64,000 nt of DNA from Sphingobacterium deserti (GTDB lineage: Bacteria; Bacteroidota; Bacteroidia; Sphingobacteriales; Sphingobacteriaceae). How positions within the stretch are numbered: the stretch's first letter is position 1; the number at the start of each line of letters is the position of its first letter. The translations under genes were made by a program, and so were the position numbers. The notes under the pieces are model-generated. The model searched no databases. It was not told where the DNA came from and worked only from the letters and a program-made list of their open reading frames with translations. The DNA lies in NCBI RefSeq assembly GCF_000757725.1, contig NZ_JJMU01000062.1, forward strand, positions 37,568 through 101,567, given 5' to 3'. Shown here piece by piece: positions 1 through 9,336 of the stretch.

Positions 1-579
1 TGCTGCAATCGCGCCTTGAACGCCGGGATTGCCATCTTCAAAGACCAAGCATTCGTGTGGAGCTACGTTTAGCTGTTCAGCTGCCAGTAAAAAGGGTTGA
101 GGAGATGGTTTGCCTTCAGGCGTATCGCCGGCGCAAACCAACGTCTCGTATTTCCCGATTAAACCGATGACATTTAGCGTAATGTTCAACGTTGACCGCG
201 AGCCACCGGAGACGAGTCCGATCTTTTTATGACCTACATTTGCTAAAAGATGTTGCAAGACGTAGTCTACAGGAAGTGTATGTTGAATGAATTGTTCTAT
301 AAAGACGGTAGATTTACGCTTTGCAAACTCCAAAATGTTTATTTCCTTTCCGTAACGTAGACCTATTTCTTCGGCCACAGCTACTGTAGGCCACCCAGCA
401 AGTTCTTCAACGATGTCTCCATCCAGATCAATAAGGTATTCGGCGGCCGTGGCAACATATGAAGCCTTGTGGGCCGGCATGTTATCGGCCAACGTGCCAT
501 CCACATCATAAAGTAGCGCGCTATACGGCGCTGCTATCTGCTGTAAAAGTTCAAATTTTCGTTGAGATTCTGCATTCAT
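1..579 (-). CDS. HAD-family phosphatase, beta-phosphoglucomutase-like (3' part outside window)
   Basis: The reading frame begins with ATG at 579 and runs off the left edge, so the C-terminus is missing. It shows the HAD motifs in order: motif I LLYDVDGTLAD (nucleophile and acid/base Asp), an alpha-helical cap region, motif II VSGGSRS, the motif III lysine in GKPSPQP, and motif IV FEDGNPGV. The family dephosphorylates small phosphorylated metabolites or isomerises sugar phosphates through a phospho-aspartate. The order and cap type suit the beta-phosphoglucomutase/phosphatase subfamily, but the substrate cannot be read from the sequence. It is transcribed away from the neighbouring proline dehydrogenase start and shares its strand. 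Confidence 0.85.
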   Translation of the reverse strand, partial: MNAESQRKFELLQQIAAPYSALLYDVDGTLADNMPAHKASYVATAAEYLIDLDGDIVEELAGWPTVAVAEEIGLRYGKEINILEFAKRKSTVFIEQFIQHTLPVDYVLQHLLANVGHKKIGLVSGGSRSTLNITLNVIGLIGKYETLVCAGDTPEGKPSPQPFLLAAEQLNVAPHECLVFEDGNPGVQGAIAA

Positions 580-623
580 AGCGCAAACATAAAAAATCTT
601 GACCGATAGTACCGGCAGACAGG

Positions 624-1817
624 CTATTTTTGTTGCTTTCGCCTTGCCTTTTCTTTGATAATTAGATTTAACTCCCGCCCAGTTTGTCCGCCTACTGACG
701 TATTTTCCTGCGCCCGACGAAATAAGTAAGGCATCACCGCTTTAACAGGGCCATACGGCATATACTTTGCAATATTGAAACCAGCAGCCGCTAGATTGAA
801 GGATAGGTTATCAGACATGCCTAACAGCTGCGCAAAGTACACATGGTCGTTTTTAGGTGATATTCCCCTTTTCAAAACTTCTTCCGCTAATATTCTGGAA
901 CTTTCCTCGTTATGCGTTCCCGCCATCATTCCAATTCTGTTGATATGGTCAAGACAAAAAACGATAGCCTCGTTATAGTCTACATCGCTTGCAGTCTTAT
1001 TTGGTTGAATGGGTGATTCATACCTTTTTTCCGCTGCGCGTGCGCGCTCAATCTCCATATAGGCGCCGCGTACAATCTTCGCACCTAGATAGAAATTTTG
1101 GGTTTGGGCATACGCGAAATCTGCTTTTAATGACGCAAGTTTATCGTGTCTATATAATTGATAGGTATTGTACACGATGGCTTTTTCCTTGTTGTACTTC
1201 TCCATCATCTCACGCGCGAAGTCATCAATCGTATCCTGTATCCATGAATGCTCAGCGTCTATCAATACGTTGATATCCGCTTCGTAGCATGCTTTACAAA
1301 TTTTGTCAATCCGGGCATATACTTTGTCGAATTCCGCGCGCTCCTTATCATTTAATTTTTGTTTCGCATCCAATTTCGCAAACAGGTCGAAGCGACCCAA
1401 GCCTGTAGGCTTGAATACGCAAAAAGAAATATGCTGGTTAGTTTTTGCATAGTCTACGGTGCGTAATATTTCAGCGCAGGTGTTGTCGAAGCTTTGTTCT
1501 GATTCTTCACCCTCTACCGAATAATCTAAGATGGTTGTGACATTGCCTCTGCCAAGTTCTGCTATAGCGGGTGCACAGCCTTCGATGGATTCACCCCCGC
1601 AAAACTGTTTGTAAATGGTGTTTCGGATGATTCCCTGGATAGGCAGCCCTATATTCAGCGCAAAAGTCGTAATCGGTGTCCCCACTTTGATCAATCCGTT
1701 ACTCGCAACCATCTTGAAAAGCCAATACGCTCTATCCAATTCCTTATCACTCTTGTTACGAAAAGCAATTTCCGTATTATCGAAATCGATTTTTATCTCG
1801 CTATGGGCAGCTATCAT
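624..1817 (-). CDS. Proline dehydrogenase
   Basis: Single-function proline dehydrogenase of about 397 residues. It oxidises L-proline to 1-pyrroline-5-carboxylate with FAD and passes electrons to the respiratory chain. The TIM-barrel signatures are visible: GLGRFDLFAKL, LIDAEHSWIQ, KIVRGAYMEIER, GTHNEESS, and the C-terminal YGPVKAVMPYLFRRAQEN and GGQTGREL, which in the family bind FAD and substrate. The frame extends upstream to a TTG at 1838, but the ATG at 1817 is preferred: a TAATTTTG promoter element lies at 1836-1843, so the TTG would fall inside the promoter. No P5C dehydrogenase domain is fused and none is nearby. Confidence 0.9.
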   Translation of the reverse strand: MIAAHSEIKIDFDNTEIAFRNKSDKELDRAYWLFKMVASNGLIKVGTPITTFALNIGLPIQGIIRNTIYKQFCGGESIEGCAPAIAELGRGNVTTILDYSVEGEESEQSFDNTCAEILRTVDYAKTNQHISFCVFKPTGLGRFDLFAKLDAKQKLNDKERAEFDKVYARIDKICKACYEADINVLIDAEHSWIQDTIDDFAREMMEKYNKEKAIVYNTYQLYRHDKLASLKADFAYAQTQNFYLGAKIVRGAYMEIERARAAEKRYESPIQPNKTASDVDYNEAIVFCLDHINRIGMMAGTHNEESSRILAEEVLKRGISPKNDHVYFAQLLGMSDNLSFNLAAAGFNIAKYMPYGPVKAVMPYLFRRAQENTSVGGQTGRELNLIIKEKARRKQQK

Positions 1818-1835
1818 ATGTGTAAAATTAATGGC

Positions 1836-1843
1836 CAAAATTA
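1836..1843 (-). promoter_or_regulatory. -7 promoter element of the proline dehydrogenase gene
   Basis: TAATTTTG on the minus strand matches the Bacteroidota primary-sigma -7 consensus TAnnTTTG, 18 bases before the chosen ATG. No clear -33 TTTG is seen at the usual spacing. Confidence 0.5.
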
Positions 1844-1903
1844 AATATTTATTTTGAATAGCCTTATATTTACGGGATGCTAAAAACGGATTTATTTTAA
1901 TTT

Positions 1904-2110
1904 ATGCAAACATTTTCATTGAAAGGAGAATACATCCAAATGATTCAGCTTTTAAAGGTGATGAATTGGGTGGAACATGGTGCTATGGCACAGTTTGTTG
2001 TGGAGGAAGGGCTTGTCAAATACAATGGCGAAGTAGATTACCGGAAACGGTTGAAGGTTAAGAAAGATGACGTCGTGGAGTTCGATGGACAGCAAGTCAA
2101 AATTATTTAA
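1904..2110 (+). CDS. S4-domain RNA-binding protein, YbcJ/YaaA-like
   Basis: A 68-residue protein that is almost entirely one S4 RNA-binding fold. The typical string VEEGLVKYNGEVDYRKRLK is followed by a KKDDVVEFDG loop. Members bind structured RNA, often ribosomal, but the target here is unknown. The start at 1904 keeps the first strand (FSLKGEYIQMIQLL), so the inner ATG at 1940 is not used. A TATATTTA element at 1865-1872 is a plausible -7 box. The gene ends 11 bases before aroB and is probably cotranscribed with it. Confidence 0.85.
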   Translation: MQTFSLKGEYIQMIQLLKVMNWVEHGAMAQFVVEEGLVKYNGEVDYRKRLKVKKDDVVEFDGQQVKII

Positions 2111-2121
2111 TATCTTAGTAC

Positions 2122-3192
2122 ATGACTAAAGAAATAGCTAGCTTAGGCTATACCGTATATTTTGAGAAAAACCTTGATTCTCTTGCCTCATTTATTTCCA
2201 CTCGAGAATATTCACAGATTTTAATACTTGTAGATCGTAATACGAATGACCATTGCCTTCCGTTGTTGCAGCAAGTGATACCGCAGATTTCAGACTATGA
2301 TATCATCGAGGTGGACCCGGGAGAGGAAAATAAAAACATTGACTTTTGTATAGGCGTTTGGAAGACAATGCTTGATTTCGGAGCTGACAGGAAAGCGTTG
2401 ATGATCAATTTAGGTGGCGGTGTAGTTACCGATTTAGGTGGATTTGCGGCAGCGACCTATAAAAGGGGGATCGATTTCATCCAAGTGCCTACAACATTAC
2501 TGTCACAAGTAGACGCTTCCGTCGGTGGCAAAACAGGTATAGATTTAGACAATGTAAAGAATATCATCGGCACATTTACGCAGCCACAGGCAGTCTTCAT
2601 TAGTTCGCTATTTTTGAAATCCCTGGATGAAAGGCAGACGCGATCGGGTTTCGCGGAGGTCATCAAGCACGGGTTGATTTTTGACAGAGCGCTATTTGAG
2701 CAAACGCAATATGTCAATTTAGAATCCGATGATTTGGATGATATAATTTATAGGTCCGTAGCTATCAAGAATGAAGTAATTACCCAAGATCCGACAGAGA
2801 AAGGTCTTCGCAAAATACTCAATTTTGGTCATACGATAGGTCATGCAGTGGAAGGGTATTCGCTACTCCATGACGAGAATCCACTATTACACGGCGAGGC
2901 CATTGCCTTGGGCATGATCTGCGAATCTTATTTGTCGCATAAGCTCAATGGATTGAAAGAAGAGGATTTGCAGCGCGTCGTGCAACGCTTTGATGCCGTC
3001 TTTGACCGCTACACGCTGAAGACTGAAATGTATGACGAGCTTTTGATGCTAATGCAGAACGATAAGAAGAACGAAGCGAAACAACTCGGCTTTGCATTGT
3101 TGGCTGATATTGGAAAATGCGACTACAACCTATTTGTCGAGGAGGCCGATATACTGGAAAGTCTAAATTTTTATAAAAATTTACCGATATGA
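2122..3192 (+). CDS. aroB: 3-dehydroquinate synthase
   Basis: The 356-residue protein matches AroB, the NAD- and metal-dependent enzyme that cyclises DAHP to 3-dehydroquinate in the shikimate pathway. It shows the NAD-binding LGGGVVTDLGGFAAATYKRG and PTTLLSQVDASVGGKTG strings. The metal-ligand regions are GFAEVIKHG, NFGHTIGHAVEG and LLHGEAIALGM. Length is normal for the family. The stop codon overlaps the start of the ThuA-like gene by four bases. Confidence 0.96.
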   Translation: MTKEIASLGYTVYFEKNLDSLASFISTREYSQILILVDRNTNDHCLPLLQQVIPQISDYDIIEVDPGEENKNIDFCIGVWKTMLDFGADRKALMINLGGGVVTDLGGFAAATYKRGIDFIQVPTTLLSQVDASVGGKTGIDLDNVKNIIGTFTQPQAVFISSLFLKSLDERQTRSGFAEVIKHGLIFDRALFEQTQYVNLESDDLDDIIYRSVAIKNEVITQDPTEKGLRKILNFGHTIGHAVEGYSLLHDENPLLHGEAIALGMICESYLSHKLNGLKEEDLQRVVQRFDAVFDRYTLKTEMYDELLMLMQNDKKNEAKQLGFALLADIGKCDYNLFVEEADILESLNFYKNLPI

Positions 3193-3905
3193 TGAGAACA
3201 AACCTATCTATCTTGCTTTTTATATTTTGCGGTACGCTACTTAGCCGTGCACAGCAAAATGTGTTGATTTTCTCTAAAACAACAGAATTTCGACATGAGA
3301 GTATCCCTAAGGGAGTGGCTACCGTGTCAGAAATCTTAAAAGCAGAAGGGATAGGTGTTCAACACACAGAAGATGTGTTGTATTTTTGCAAGGACAGCTT
3401 GGCCAATTTCGACGCTTTAATCTTTCTAAGCACGACGGGCGATCTTTTTGACACAGAACAAAAAAAAGCGATTCAACAGTTTATTAATTCTGGAAAAGGT
3501 TTTGTTGGGATTCACGCTGCCTCAGATACGGAGCATCATTGGCCGTGGTATGGACAACTTGTTGGCGGATATTTTGCCAGTCATCCTGCAGTGCAAAAGG
3601 CTAAAATTGATGTGTTAAAAAAGGATCATCCTTCTACAGAGGGGTTACAAAGTGTGTGGTGGCATAAAGATGAGTGGTATGATTTTAAAGAGGTGCAGCC
3701 TGGTCTGAATATTTTGATGACTGTTGATGAAAGCAGCTATAAAGGTGGTAAAATGGGGCAATTTCACCCTGTTGCCTGGTTTCGCGAGTTTGACGGGGGG
3801 CGGACTTTTTACACTGCTTTAGGGCACACCAATGAATCTTTTGATAGTAAAGAATTTCGTAAACACTTATTGGGAGGGGTTAAATATGTGTTACAATTAC
3901 ACTAA
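3189..3905 (+). CDS. Secreted ThuA-like domain protein
   Basis: A 238-residue protein with a signal peptide (about residues 1-21, ending LLSRAQ) followed by one ThuA/trehalose-utilisation domain of the class I glutamine-amidotransferase-like fold. Visible strings are FSKTTEFRHESIPKG, FLSTTGDLFD, FVGIHAASDTEHHWPWYG and TFYTALGHTNESF. Members in Bacteroidota are exported and often linked to sugar degradation, but the reaction is not established. ATG occurs at both 3189 and 3192; the first overlaps aroB by four bases, which suggests translational coupling. A strong terminator follows. Confidence 0.85.
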   Translation: MMRTNLSILLFIFCGTLLSRAQQNVLIFSKTTEFRHESIPKGVATVSEILKAEGIGVQHTEDVLYFCKDSLANFDALIFLSTTGDLFDTEQKKAIQQFINSGKGFVGIHAASDTEHHWPWYGQLVGGYFASHPAVQKAKIDVLKKDHPSTEGLQSVWWHKDEWYDFKEVQPGLNILMTVDESSYKGGKMGQFHPVAWFREFDGGRTFYTALGHTNESFDSKEFRKHLLGGVKYVLQLH

Positions 3906-3931
3906 GGATTAACTCATATATTCATCAAATT

Positions 3932-3956
3932 AAGCTAAACCCAAACGGTTTAGCTT
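3932..3956 (+). terminator. Rho-independent terminator after the ThuA-like gene
   Basis: Perfect 10-bp stem: AAGCTAAACC at 3932-3941 pairs with GGTTTAGCTT at 3947-3956, with a 5-base loop and a T-run running on to 3960. A decayed copy of the right arm lies upstream of the second susC. Confidence 0.85.
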
Positions 3957-4247
3957 TTTTATTTTCAAAAAATCATATATCATGACTTGTTTTAATATAG
4001 GTATTTTTATAGATTAGTTTATTGAAATATATTATATTTAGAATATAATTCATAAATATTTAAATTATTAAAATTATTCCTGATGAAATAAGATTTGTTT
4101 ATTGATTTAATATACAATGTGTTTAAACGACCATCTGTAACATACTAAACTAGCATGCCTATGTAGAAAAACCTATTTGAACGATGTGCTTATTGTGCAT
4201 TATTTTAATCCGCAAAGTTTAATTATAAACCATCACTTATTTTAATA
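3957..4247 (+). promoter_or_regulatory. AT-rich leader region of the first susCD pair
   Basis: About 290 bases with no gene. It must carry the promoter and leader of susC copy 1. A 13-base string, GCCTATGTAGAAA at 4157-4169, is repeated exactly at nearly the same distance before susC copy 2 (9685-9697). No convincing TAnnTTTG box or operator was found. Confidence 0.4.
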
Positions 4248-7200
4248 ATGAAAAAAACAGCCAATTTTTTTGGAGGGGGATCTTTTTGCCTCAAAAATCC
4301 ATTTAAGCAAGCTTTTTGGATCTCTGGTACCATGCTATGTATATGGAATGACGTTCCAGCGCGCAGCATTTTGCAACCGGTAACACAGAAGGCGCTCGTC
4401 TTGACGGAAGTGGTTGAGCAGGAAACTGTTCGGGGTTCCGTTGTTGACGCGTCAACAAAATTACCCTTAGCGGGTGTAACTTTAAAAGTAGTTAGTAAAT
4501 CTGCTTCCACTTCGAGCGACGAAAATGGTCTCTTTGACATATCGGCCGCGGTTGGGGATGTTATTGAAGTCAACTACATTGGCTACCAGTTAACGCAGAT
4601 AACGGTTAGCTCGTTAACGACTAAACTGACTATTGAAATGCAACCCGATAATAGCAATTTGGAAGAGGTACTAGTGACCGGCTACGGATCACAACGAAAA
4701 AAGGACCTGACCGGTGCCGTTGCAGTTGTTAATGTGGCGCAGTTAAAAACCCAGCCCGCTGCCACCGCTGTTGAAGCCTTACAAGGGCGGGCCACGGGGG
4801 TTCAGATAGTCAACGATGGAGCGCCAGGATCAACACCGCAAATTAAAATCCGTGGCTACAGTACCATCAATAACAATGAGCCTCTTTATATCATAGATGG
4901 TGTTCCGTTTGAAGGGAAATTAAGCTGGCTAAATCAAAACGATATCGAGACCATGCAAGTTTTGAAAGATGCATCCGCAGCCTCGATTTACGGTTCTCGC
5001 GCTAACAATGGCGTTGTCATTATCACAACAAAAATGGGTAAGGAAGGTAAGCCAGAAATTTCATTCGACGCTTACGTCGGGCTACAAACCCCCCGCACAA
5101 ATACCTTTCCCGAAATGATGAGCCCCCAGCAGGCATATGATTTAAGTAATAGATTAGCGGGCACTAATTTGGCTTTACCTGAATATCTGCTTGCCGGCGG
5201 GTTAGGGAGGGCGGGTGTGGCTTCCATGACCCCGGCAGATTACGATATGTCTCGATACAACTATTCTAGAGATCCGAGCACCTTCTATCAAATTACGAAG
5301 GCGAATCAAGAGGGTACGAATTGGTTTCGGGAGCTTTCACAAAACGCTCCCACACAAAGTTATCAGCTGAGTGCTACCGGTGGCGGAGAAAATGCTACCT
5401 ATGCTGTTTCTTTGGGGCATTTAAAACAAGACGGAGCCCTTATCCATAGCGGTTTTGAACGCTTTAACGTACGATCAAACACCATATTTAAAGCATTGAA
5501 TGGCAAACTTCGTTTGGGCGAAAATATGCAATACAGCCATACCCGAGGGTTTGGTATAGGGGTCAATCCCAACATTCCAGGAAGCTATATGGGGGATGGA
5601 AGCATTTTGGGCTTCGCATTCCGCATACAGAATATTATTCCTGTATATGACGAAGGTGGGAACTTTGCAGGCTCAAGCGGGGGATGGGGAAATGCGGAAA
5701 ACCCCGTAGCGATGGCGTATAGAGGCAAAGACAATGTTAATAAAGCGAATATGTTCTTCGGTAACGCTTTTGTAGAATATGATATGCTGGATGGACTGAT
5801 GTTTCGTTCAAATTTTGGTGTCAAGTACGAGAACTACAACGGGATGAATATTACCTATCCGAATCCGGAATTTTCTGAAGGATCGTTTAATAACGGCCTA
5901 AATGAGTATGCCGGCTATAATATGGAATGGACATGGACCAATACATTGAATTGGCGTAAGATCATCGATAAGCATAATATCAATGTTTTGGCGGGGACAG
6001 AAGCTATTGATAACCAAGCAAGGGACCTTTCAGCTAGTCGAAACGGCTTTTTCCTATTAAACAGTCTGGACTATTTTTACCTCAATGCGGGTACGACTAA
6101 TTTTGGCAACACAGGCATTGGATCTTTGGGCGCCCTTTTTTCTATTTTCGGAAAGGTCGATTATAGTTTTGATGATCGCTATATCTTCAGTGCGACCGTT
6201 CGTCGTGATGGATCTTCCAACTTCGGTGAGGAAAATCAATTTGGGGTATTCCCTGGCGTGAGCGGTGCTTGGCGTTTATCGAACGAAGAATTTTTAGAAT
6301 CCGTCACATGGATCCGTGATTTAAAACTTCGTGCTGGTTACGGTGTCACGGGAAATCAACGCATTCCTGTCTTGCAGTTTATGAATCGCTATAGCTCAGT
6401 TATTAATGAGTCTTCTTATCCGATAAATGGTACAGTGGCGACGGGTATCTGGCAAAGTGATTATGCCAATCCAGATGTGAAATGGGAACAGGTAAATGCC
6501 CTGAACTTGGGTGTTGACTTCACGCTTTTCAATGGAGACATTGATGGCGCTGTGGATTATTATGATAAGCGTACGAAAGATATGCTGTTTCGCGTACCAT
6601 TGCCGGCAACCGCCGTAGGCGAAGCGAGAGCGCCCTATGTGAATGTAGGAAGCATGAGCAATAAGGGATTTGAGCTAGCGCTGGGTTACCATTATGGCTA
6701 TCGGCAAGATAGTGAACTTAAGTTGGATTTATCGGGCACGATTTCCAGAAATGTAAACAAAGTAGAGTCATTGGCGCCATCGATAACTTCCCAGATCTAT
6801 GGAAATTTTAGAGAGCTACAGACGACCATCTTGCAGCCAGGGGAAGAATTCGGTGCATTCTACGGATATCAGGTTGCTGGCATATACCAAAATGATGCTG
6901 ATGTAGCGAATTCGCCGTCTTATGCTGATGCGCGTACTGGAGGACTAAAGTTTGCTGATATGAACGGGGATGGGGTTATCAATGATGCCGACCGAACTAT
7001 TATAGGCTCACCACATCCAGATTTTATTTACTCTCTTGCTATTAATACTTCCTATAAAAATTTCGATTTATCGATGTTCTTTTACGGATCACAGGGAAAT
7101 CAAGTTTACGATGCCACACGCTATTACACCGATTTCAGTGTGTATGATGGGCCGAAAAGCACACGACTGTTAGACGCTTGGAGTCCGGAAAATCCTGGCA

Positions 7201-7523
7201 GTAGTATCCCATCGCCGGTGTTAAATGCATCGGCATTTGAATTCTCATCATCCTCGTACTATGTGCAAGATGCTAGCTTTTTAAAGTTACGGAATATGCA
7301 GTTGGGCTATAATCTGCCTGTCAAAAACCTATTTGGTGAAAATACAGCGGTTAGCAGGTTACGCGTATACTTGGGCGTCAATAACGTTTTTACGATCACC
7401 AAATATGAGGGGTTAGATCCTGAAGTTACGGCTACAGCGAGTGATTATCCGGCTTTGGGGGTAGATTTCGGAAGCTACCCGCAAGCGAGGCAGTACACCT
7501 TTGGTATAAGTTTAGGTTTGTAA
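4248..7523 (+). CDS. SusC-family TonB-dependent outer-membrane transporter, copy 1
   Basis: A 1091-residue receptor. Order: N-terminal export region (about 1-45), carboxypeptidase-D-like beta-sandwich (about 61-132), TonB-box-like EEVLVTGYG (139-147), plug with GSTPQIKIRGYSTINNN and PLYIIDGVP, then a large beta-barrel ending in RQYTFGISLGL with a terminal hydrophobic residue. SusC proteins import glycans or peptides with a SusD lipoprotein, powered by TonB. The barrel carries a calcium-loop-like DMNGDGVINDAD. It is followed 20 bases later by its susD partner. Copy 2 at 9771-13043 has the same sequence over long stretches. No sigma/anti-sigma pair or glycoside hydrolase is adjacent, so the substrate is unknown. 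Confidence 0.95.
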   Translation: MKKTANFFGGGSFCLKNPFKQAFWISGTMLCIWNDVPARSILQPVTQKALVLTEVVEQETVRGSVVDASTKLPLAGVTLKVVSKSASTSSDENGLFDISAAVGDVIEVNYIGYQLTQITVSSLTTKLTIEMQPDNSNLEEVLVTGYGSQRKKDLTGAVAVVNVAQLKTQPAATAVEALQGRATGVQIVNDGAPGSTPQIKIRGYSTINNNEPLYIIDGVPFEGKLSWLNQNDIETMQVLKDASAASIYGSRANNGVVIITTKMGKEGKPEISFDAYVGLQTPRTNTFPEMMSPQQAYDLSNRLAGTNLALPEYLLAGGLGRAGVASMTPADYDMSRYNYSRDPSTFYQITKANQEGTNWFRELSQNAPTQSYQLSATGGGENATYAVSLGHLKQDGALIHSGFERFNVRSNTIFKALNGKLRLGENMQYSHTRGFGIGVNPNIPGSYMGDGSILGFAFRIQNIIPVYDEGGNFAGSSGGWGNAENPVAMAYRGKDNVNKANMFFGNAFVEYDMLDGLMFRSNFGVKYENYNGMNITYPNPEFSEGSFNNGLNEYAGYNMEWTWTNTLNWRKIIDKHNINVLAGTEAIDNQARDLSASRNGFFLLNSLDYFYLNAGTTNFGNTGIGSLGALFSIFGKVDYSFDDRYIFSATVRRDGSSNFGEENQFGVFPGVSGAWRLSNEEFLESVTWIRDLKLRAGYGVTGNQRIPVLQFMNRYSSVINESSYPINGTVATGIWQSDYANPDVKWEQVNALNLGVDFTLFNGDIDGAVDYYDKRTKDMLFRVPLPATAVGEARAPYVNVGSMSNKGFELALGYHYGYRQDSELKLDLSGTISRNVNKVESLAPSITSQIYGNFRELQTTILQPGEEFGAFYGYQVAGIYQNDADVANSPSYADARTGGLKFADMNGDGVINDADRTIIGSPHPDFIYSLAINTSYKNFDLSMFFYGSQGNQVYDATRYYTDFSVYDGPKSTRLLDAWSPENPGSSIPSPVLNASAFEFSSSSYYVQDASFLKLRNMQLGYNLPVKNLFGENTAVSRLRVYLGVNNVFTITKYEGLDPEVTATASDYPALGVDFGSYPQARQYTFGISLGL

Positions 7524-7543
7524 ATTTTATATAGAATTTGATT

Positions 7544-9259
7544 ATGAAAAAATATGCATTATACATAGCTACGCTTTGCTTTGGACTCTCGCTCAGCGGA
7601 TGTGGGAAGGATTTTTTAAATAAAAATCCGCAAGGTGCGCTAAGCGAAGAGCAGGTCATTAATAGTGAAGGCGTGGAAGCAAATTTGCTGGGCGCCTATG
7701 GTTTGTTGAACGGCAATGTTAGCGGTACCTGGGGAAACTCGTCATCAGCACCCAGTCAGTGGTTATTTGGCGAAGTTGCTTCAGATAACGCGCACAAAGG
7801 TTCTGAACTCGCTGATGACCCAAGTATGAATCGTATAGAAATGCTCATTCCCAATCCGGCAAACGTTCATCTCTCTCAGATGTGGCAAGCTTATTACGAA
7901 GGTATTGCACGCTGTAACAGAACTATCGCACTGTTAAGGAGAGATCAGGGGGAAGAGAATACCATTTCAGCAGCCCGTGCCGTGGAAATTGAAGCTGAAT
8001 CCCGAATGCTGCGGGCACATTACTATTTTTACCTTTGGCGTGTATTTAGAAACATACCTTGGGTGGATGAAAATACTTCGCCCGACGAGGCACGGATCAT
8101 TCCTAACGATGCTGACGTGTATCCGAATATCATCGCTGATGCACAATTCGCAGTAGAAAATCTTCCAGATGCTAAAATAAATGGTGAGATGGGAAGGATG
8201 GATAGAACGACTGCTAAAGCCTATTTAGGCAAACTTTACCTGTATCAAGCTAATTATGGTCTTGCTTTGCCTTTATTTAAGGAAGTTATTGGGGGGAAAG
8301 ATATCACAGGCATGCCTTTTCAAAATAATTTCAACGTGGATACCGAGGACGGCCCGGAGGTGGTCATGGCATCGAAGCATGCGATCAATCCCGATGGGAG
8401 CGGCGATAATGCCAATGTGGGTGATATGCTAGCGGGTGTACATGGCACATCGCCGGTGGGTTGTTGCGGTTTCCATCAACCATCTTTTGATCTGGTGAAT
8501 GCCTACAAAGTTGATGCAAGTGGACTGCCATATTTAAATCGCGAGTATCGCGTAGATCCTTATCTATCAGATTTTGGTCAGACAGATGATGAAAAAGCAG
8601 CCTACGTAGTTGATACGGCCATACGGTTCGATCCACGCCTAGATTACACTGTGGGTAGACGAGGCATTCCCTATTTGGATTATGGCGTTATGCCAGGAGA
8701 TGCTTGGATTAGGATGGTGAACTGGGGTGGTCCTTTTATCGGTATAAAAGCCATGATTAATCAAAGTCAGTTTGCTTCCAATGCTGTGCCGGGCTTGCCT
8801 TACGTCACGGGGCTTGATGTCAACATTATCCGGTTGGCAGATGTGATCTTAATGGCCGCCGAATGTGAGGTAGAACTTGGAAACTTAAACGGCGCTATGG
8901 CTTATGTGAATGCGATACGCCTGCGGGCAGCTACTCTGCCCCCAAAACAAGTAAATGGCGTTACAATGGCAACTTATGTAGTGCAGCCATATGCTTCTTT
9001 TCCAGATGCTACTTATGCGAGAAATGCAGTACGTATGGAGCGTCGCTTAGAGCTTGCCATGGAAGGGCACCGTTTTTACGATCTCGTACGATGGGGCATT
9101 GTCAAAGAAACGATAGAGAGCTACTCCGCATTCGAGAGCCAATATCTGCCTGTTTACGGAGGCGTTGTTTTTCTGCCACATAGTGCCTATTTCCCTATTC
9201 CACAAATAGAGATTGATAGAAGCGCAGGAACCCTAATACAAAACGATGGTTACAGATAG
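7544..9259 (+). CDS. SusD/RagB-family outer-membrane lipoprotein, copy 1
   Basis: A 571-residue SusD-like protein. The ATG at 7544 is chosen over an in-frame TTG two codons earlier; it gives the same length as copy 2 and a clean lipoprotein signal with lipobox LSGC (Cys20). Family signatures include KDFLNKNPQG just after the cysteine, the TPR-rich middle (AESRMLRAHYYFYLWRVF, AKAYLGKLYLY) and the C-terminal RMERRLELAMEGHRFYDL. It caps the SusC barrel at the cell surface and binds ligand. A CC pair (residues VGCCGF) and an acidic/aromatic surface are shared with copy 2. Confidence 0.95.
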   Translation: MKKYALYIATLCFGLSLSGCGKDFLNKNPQGALSEEQVINSEGVEANLLGAYGLLNGNVSGTWGNSSSAPSQWLFGEVASDNAHKGSELADDPSMNRIEMLIPNPANVHLSQMWQAYYEGIARCNRTIALLRRDQGEENTISAARAVEIEAESRMLRAHYYFYLWRVFRNIPWVDENTSPDEARIIPNDADVYPNIIADAQFAVENLPDAKINGEMGRMDRTTAKAYLGKLYLYQANYGLALPLFKEVIGGKDITGMPFQNNFNVDTEDGPEVVMASKHAINPDGSGDNANVGDMLAGVHGTSPVGCCGFHQPSFDLVNAYKVDASGLPYLNREYRVDPYLSDFGQTDDEKAAYVVDTAIRFDPRLDYTVGRRGIPYLDYGVMPGDAWIRMVNWGGPFIGIKAMINQSQFASNAVPGLPYVTGLDVNIIRLADVILMAAECEVELGNLNGAMAYVNAIRLRAATLPPKQVNGVTMATYVVQPYASFPDATYARNAVRMERRLELAMEGHRFYDLVRWGIVKETIESYSAFESQYLPVYGGVVFLPHSAYFPIPQIEIDRSAGTLIQNDGYR

Positions 9260-9285
9260 GGAATAGCCAGTCTTGCTTCTATGCT

Positions 9286-9336
9286 AAAAAGTGTGGTTTC
9301 GAGCAGCTCTTGCTGCTTGAAACCACACTTTTTTTT
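9286..9336 (+). terminator. Rho-independent terminator after susD copy 1
   Basis: Long hairpin: AAGTGTGGTTTC at 9289-9300 pairs with GAAACCACACTT at 9319-9330, the stem extends inward through GAGCAGC/GCTGCTT with one wobble, and a run of T follows. It separates the two susCD units. Confidence 0.9.

Noticed and set aside
7538..7543. TTG start two codons before susD copy 1
   Set aside because: The ATG at 7544 gives the same length as copy 2 and a normal lipoprotein signal.
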